Shown in pieces: positions 59,964 through 60,435 of a stretch of 60,435 bases of DNA (its first letter is position 1; every line of letters starts with the position of its first letter). Under the pieces are notes generated by a model. That model saw only the letters and a program-made list of their open reading frames with translations. It did not search any database and was not told the DNA's origin. Origin of the DNA: Thermoanaerobacterales bacterium (GTDB lineage: Bacteria > Bacillota > Desulfotomaculia > Desulfotomaculales > JASEER01); assembly GCA_030019475.1 (NCBI GenBank), contig JASEER010000011.1, forward strand, positions 1 through 60,435, given 5' to 3'. Made by a program: the position numbers and the translations under genes.

Positions 59964-60435
59964 TTGCCCGGTTACGAACCGGTCATCGGCCTTGAGGTAC
60001 ACGTCGAGCTCAGGACAGCCAGTAAGATCTTTTGTTCCTCAACAACGGCTTTCGGGGGGGACCCCAACCACCATACCTGCCCCGTTTGCCTGGGCCTGCC
60101 GGGTGTCCTGCCCGTTCTCAATAAGAAAGTGGTCGATTACGGGATCCGGGTGGGCCTGGCCCTGAATTGCAGCATCGCCCGTTTTTCGAAGTTTGACCGG
60201 AAGAACTACTATTACCCCGACCTGCCGAAGAACTACCAGATTTCCCAGTACGACCTGCCCCTGGCCGAGAACGGTTACCTGGAGATCGAAGGCCGGCAAG
60301 GCCGGAAGCGGGTGGGGATCATCCGTGTGCACATGGAGGAGGATGCCGGGAAGCTGGTACACCAGGGGAGTATCGCCGCCACGCCCTATTCCCTGGTCGA
60401 CTACAACCGGACGGGGGTGCCACTCCTGGAAATCG
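59964..60435 (+). CDS. gatB: Asp-tRNA(Asn)/Glu-tRNA(Gln) amidotransferase subunit B (partial)
   Basis: This is the first 157 codons of GatB, cut by the window end. The start TTG CCC gives [16 protein letters not shown], preceded by [26 protein letters not shown], the metal-binding cysteine region (KIFCSS plus CPVC), [20 protein letters not shown] and HMEEDAGKL are all GatB blocks. GatB binds and phosphorylates Glu-tRNA(Gln) or Asp-tRNA(Asn) and receives ammonia from GatA. The carboxy-terminal YqeY-like domain lies outside the window. Confidence 0.96.
   Translation, partial: MPGYEPVIGLEVHVELRTASKIFCSSTTAFGGDPNHHTCPVCLGLPGVLPVLNKKVVDYGIRVGLALNCSIARFSKFDRKNYYYPDLPKNYQISQYDLPLAENGYLEIEGRQGRKRVGIIRVHMEEDAGKLVHQGSIAATPYSLVDYNRTGVPLLEI

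Overview
The window is a GC-rich chromosomal segment of an anaerobic, endospore-forming Firmicute, most likely of the Desulfotomaculum / Moorella / Pelotomaculum type. The evidence is a complete spoIIIA operon, a split sigK, a monoderm-type type IV pilus operon without a secretin, GTG and TTG starts with strong Shine-Dalgarno sequences, the OLE RNA with its partner OapA (a pair known mainly from extremophilic and anaerobic Firmicutes), and the Bacillus-like order aroQ-pepQ-efp-spoIIIA-acc-gls24-nusB-xse-folD-ispA-dxs-tlyA-argR-recN. The genus cannot be fixed from the sequence alone.

Layout. 0-10 kb: hemL, two tandem hsp20 genes, a NUDIX hydrolase, minC, a galT-like gene with glgA, an M24 peptidase, a TIGR04086-type membrane protein, a P-loop kinase-like protein and an endonuclease/exonuclease/phosphatase. 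10.0-13.6 kb: sigK, interrupted by a 2.9-kb skin-like intervening element. 13.8-19.1 kb: a mobA-mobB fusion, yqeG, then aroE, aroC, aroK and aroB. 19.1-30.1 kb: type IV pilus / pseudopilus genes pilB, pilT, pilC, a GspG-like pilin, pilD, minor pilins, a PilX-like protein with a beta-repeat domain, and pilM, pilN, pilO. A sigma-A-like promoter followed at once by a candidate c-di-GMP-I (GEMM) riboswitch lies ahead of pilC. 30.3-35.6 kb: tldD, a small antisense acidic gene, tldE, aroQ, pepQ and efp. 35.7-41.5 kb: a CD1247-domain gene and spoIIIAA-AH. 41.7-50.8 kb: a pycB/oadA-accB fusion, accC, gls24, amaP, DUF2273, nusB, xseA, folD, fchA, xseB and ispA. 50.9-52.2 kb: OLE RNA and oapA. 52.2-60.4 kb: dxs, tlyA, nadK, argR, recN, then gatC, gatA and a gatB cut by the window end.

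Main discovery. The two halves of sigK (amino-terminal half 13617-13274, carboxy-terminal half 10380-10015, both minus strand) are separated by an element carrying a large serine recombinase, a small basic protein, a ferredoxin and two microproteins. The ends carry matching inverted recombinase half-sites (TTCTCGCTGAC, five bases, GTAAAA) around a shared GA dinucleotide. Joining the halves at this GA restores a continuous 235-codon sigma-K frame through the conserved IENEILMH block. This is the architecture of a developmentally excised skin element, but far smaller than the well-known examples. The predicted excision also gives the recombinase a different carboxy terminus in the circular form.

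How the parts work together. Sporulation genes (sigK, spoIIIA, probably the CD1247 gene), cell-envelope pilus genes under probable second-messenger control, and a long housekeeping block (carboxylases, folate one-carbon enzymes, isoprenoid synthesis, DNA repair, arginine regulation) are interleaved. The OLE RNA sits between ispA and dxs. Apart from the skin element, no prophage, transposase, CRISPR array, rRNA or tRNA was recognised.
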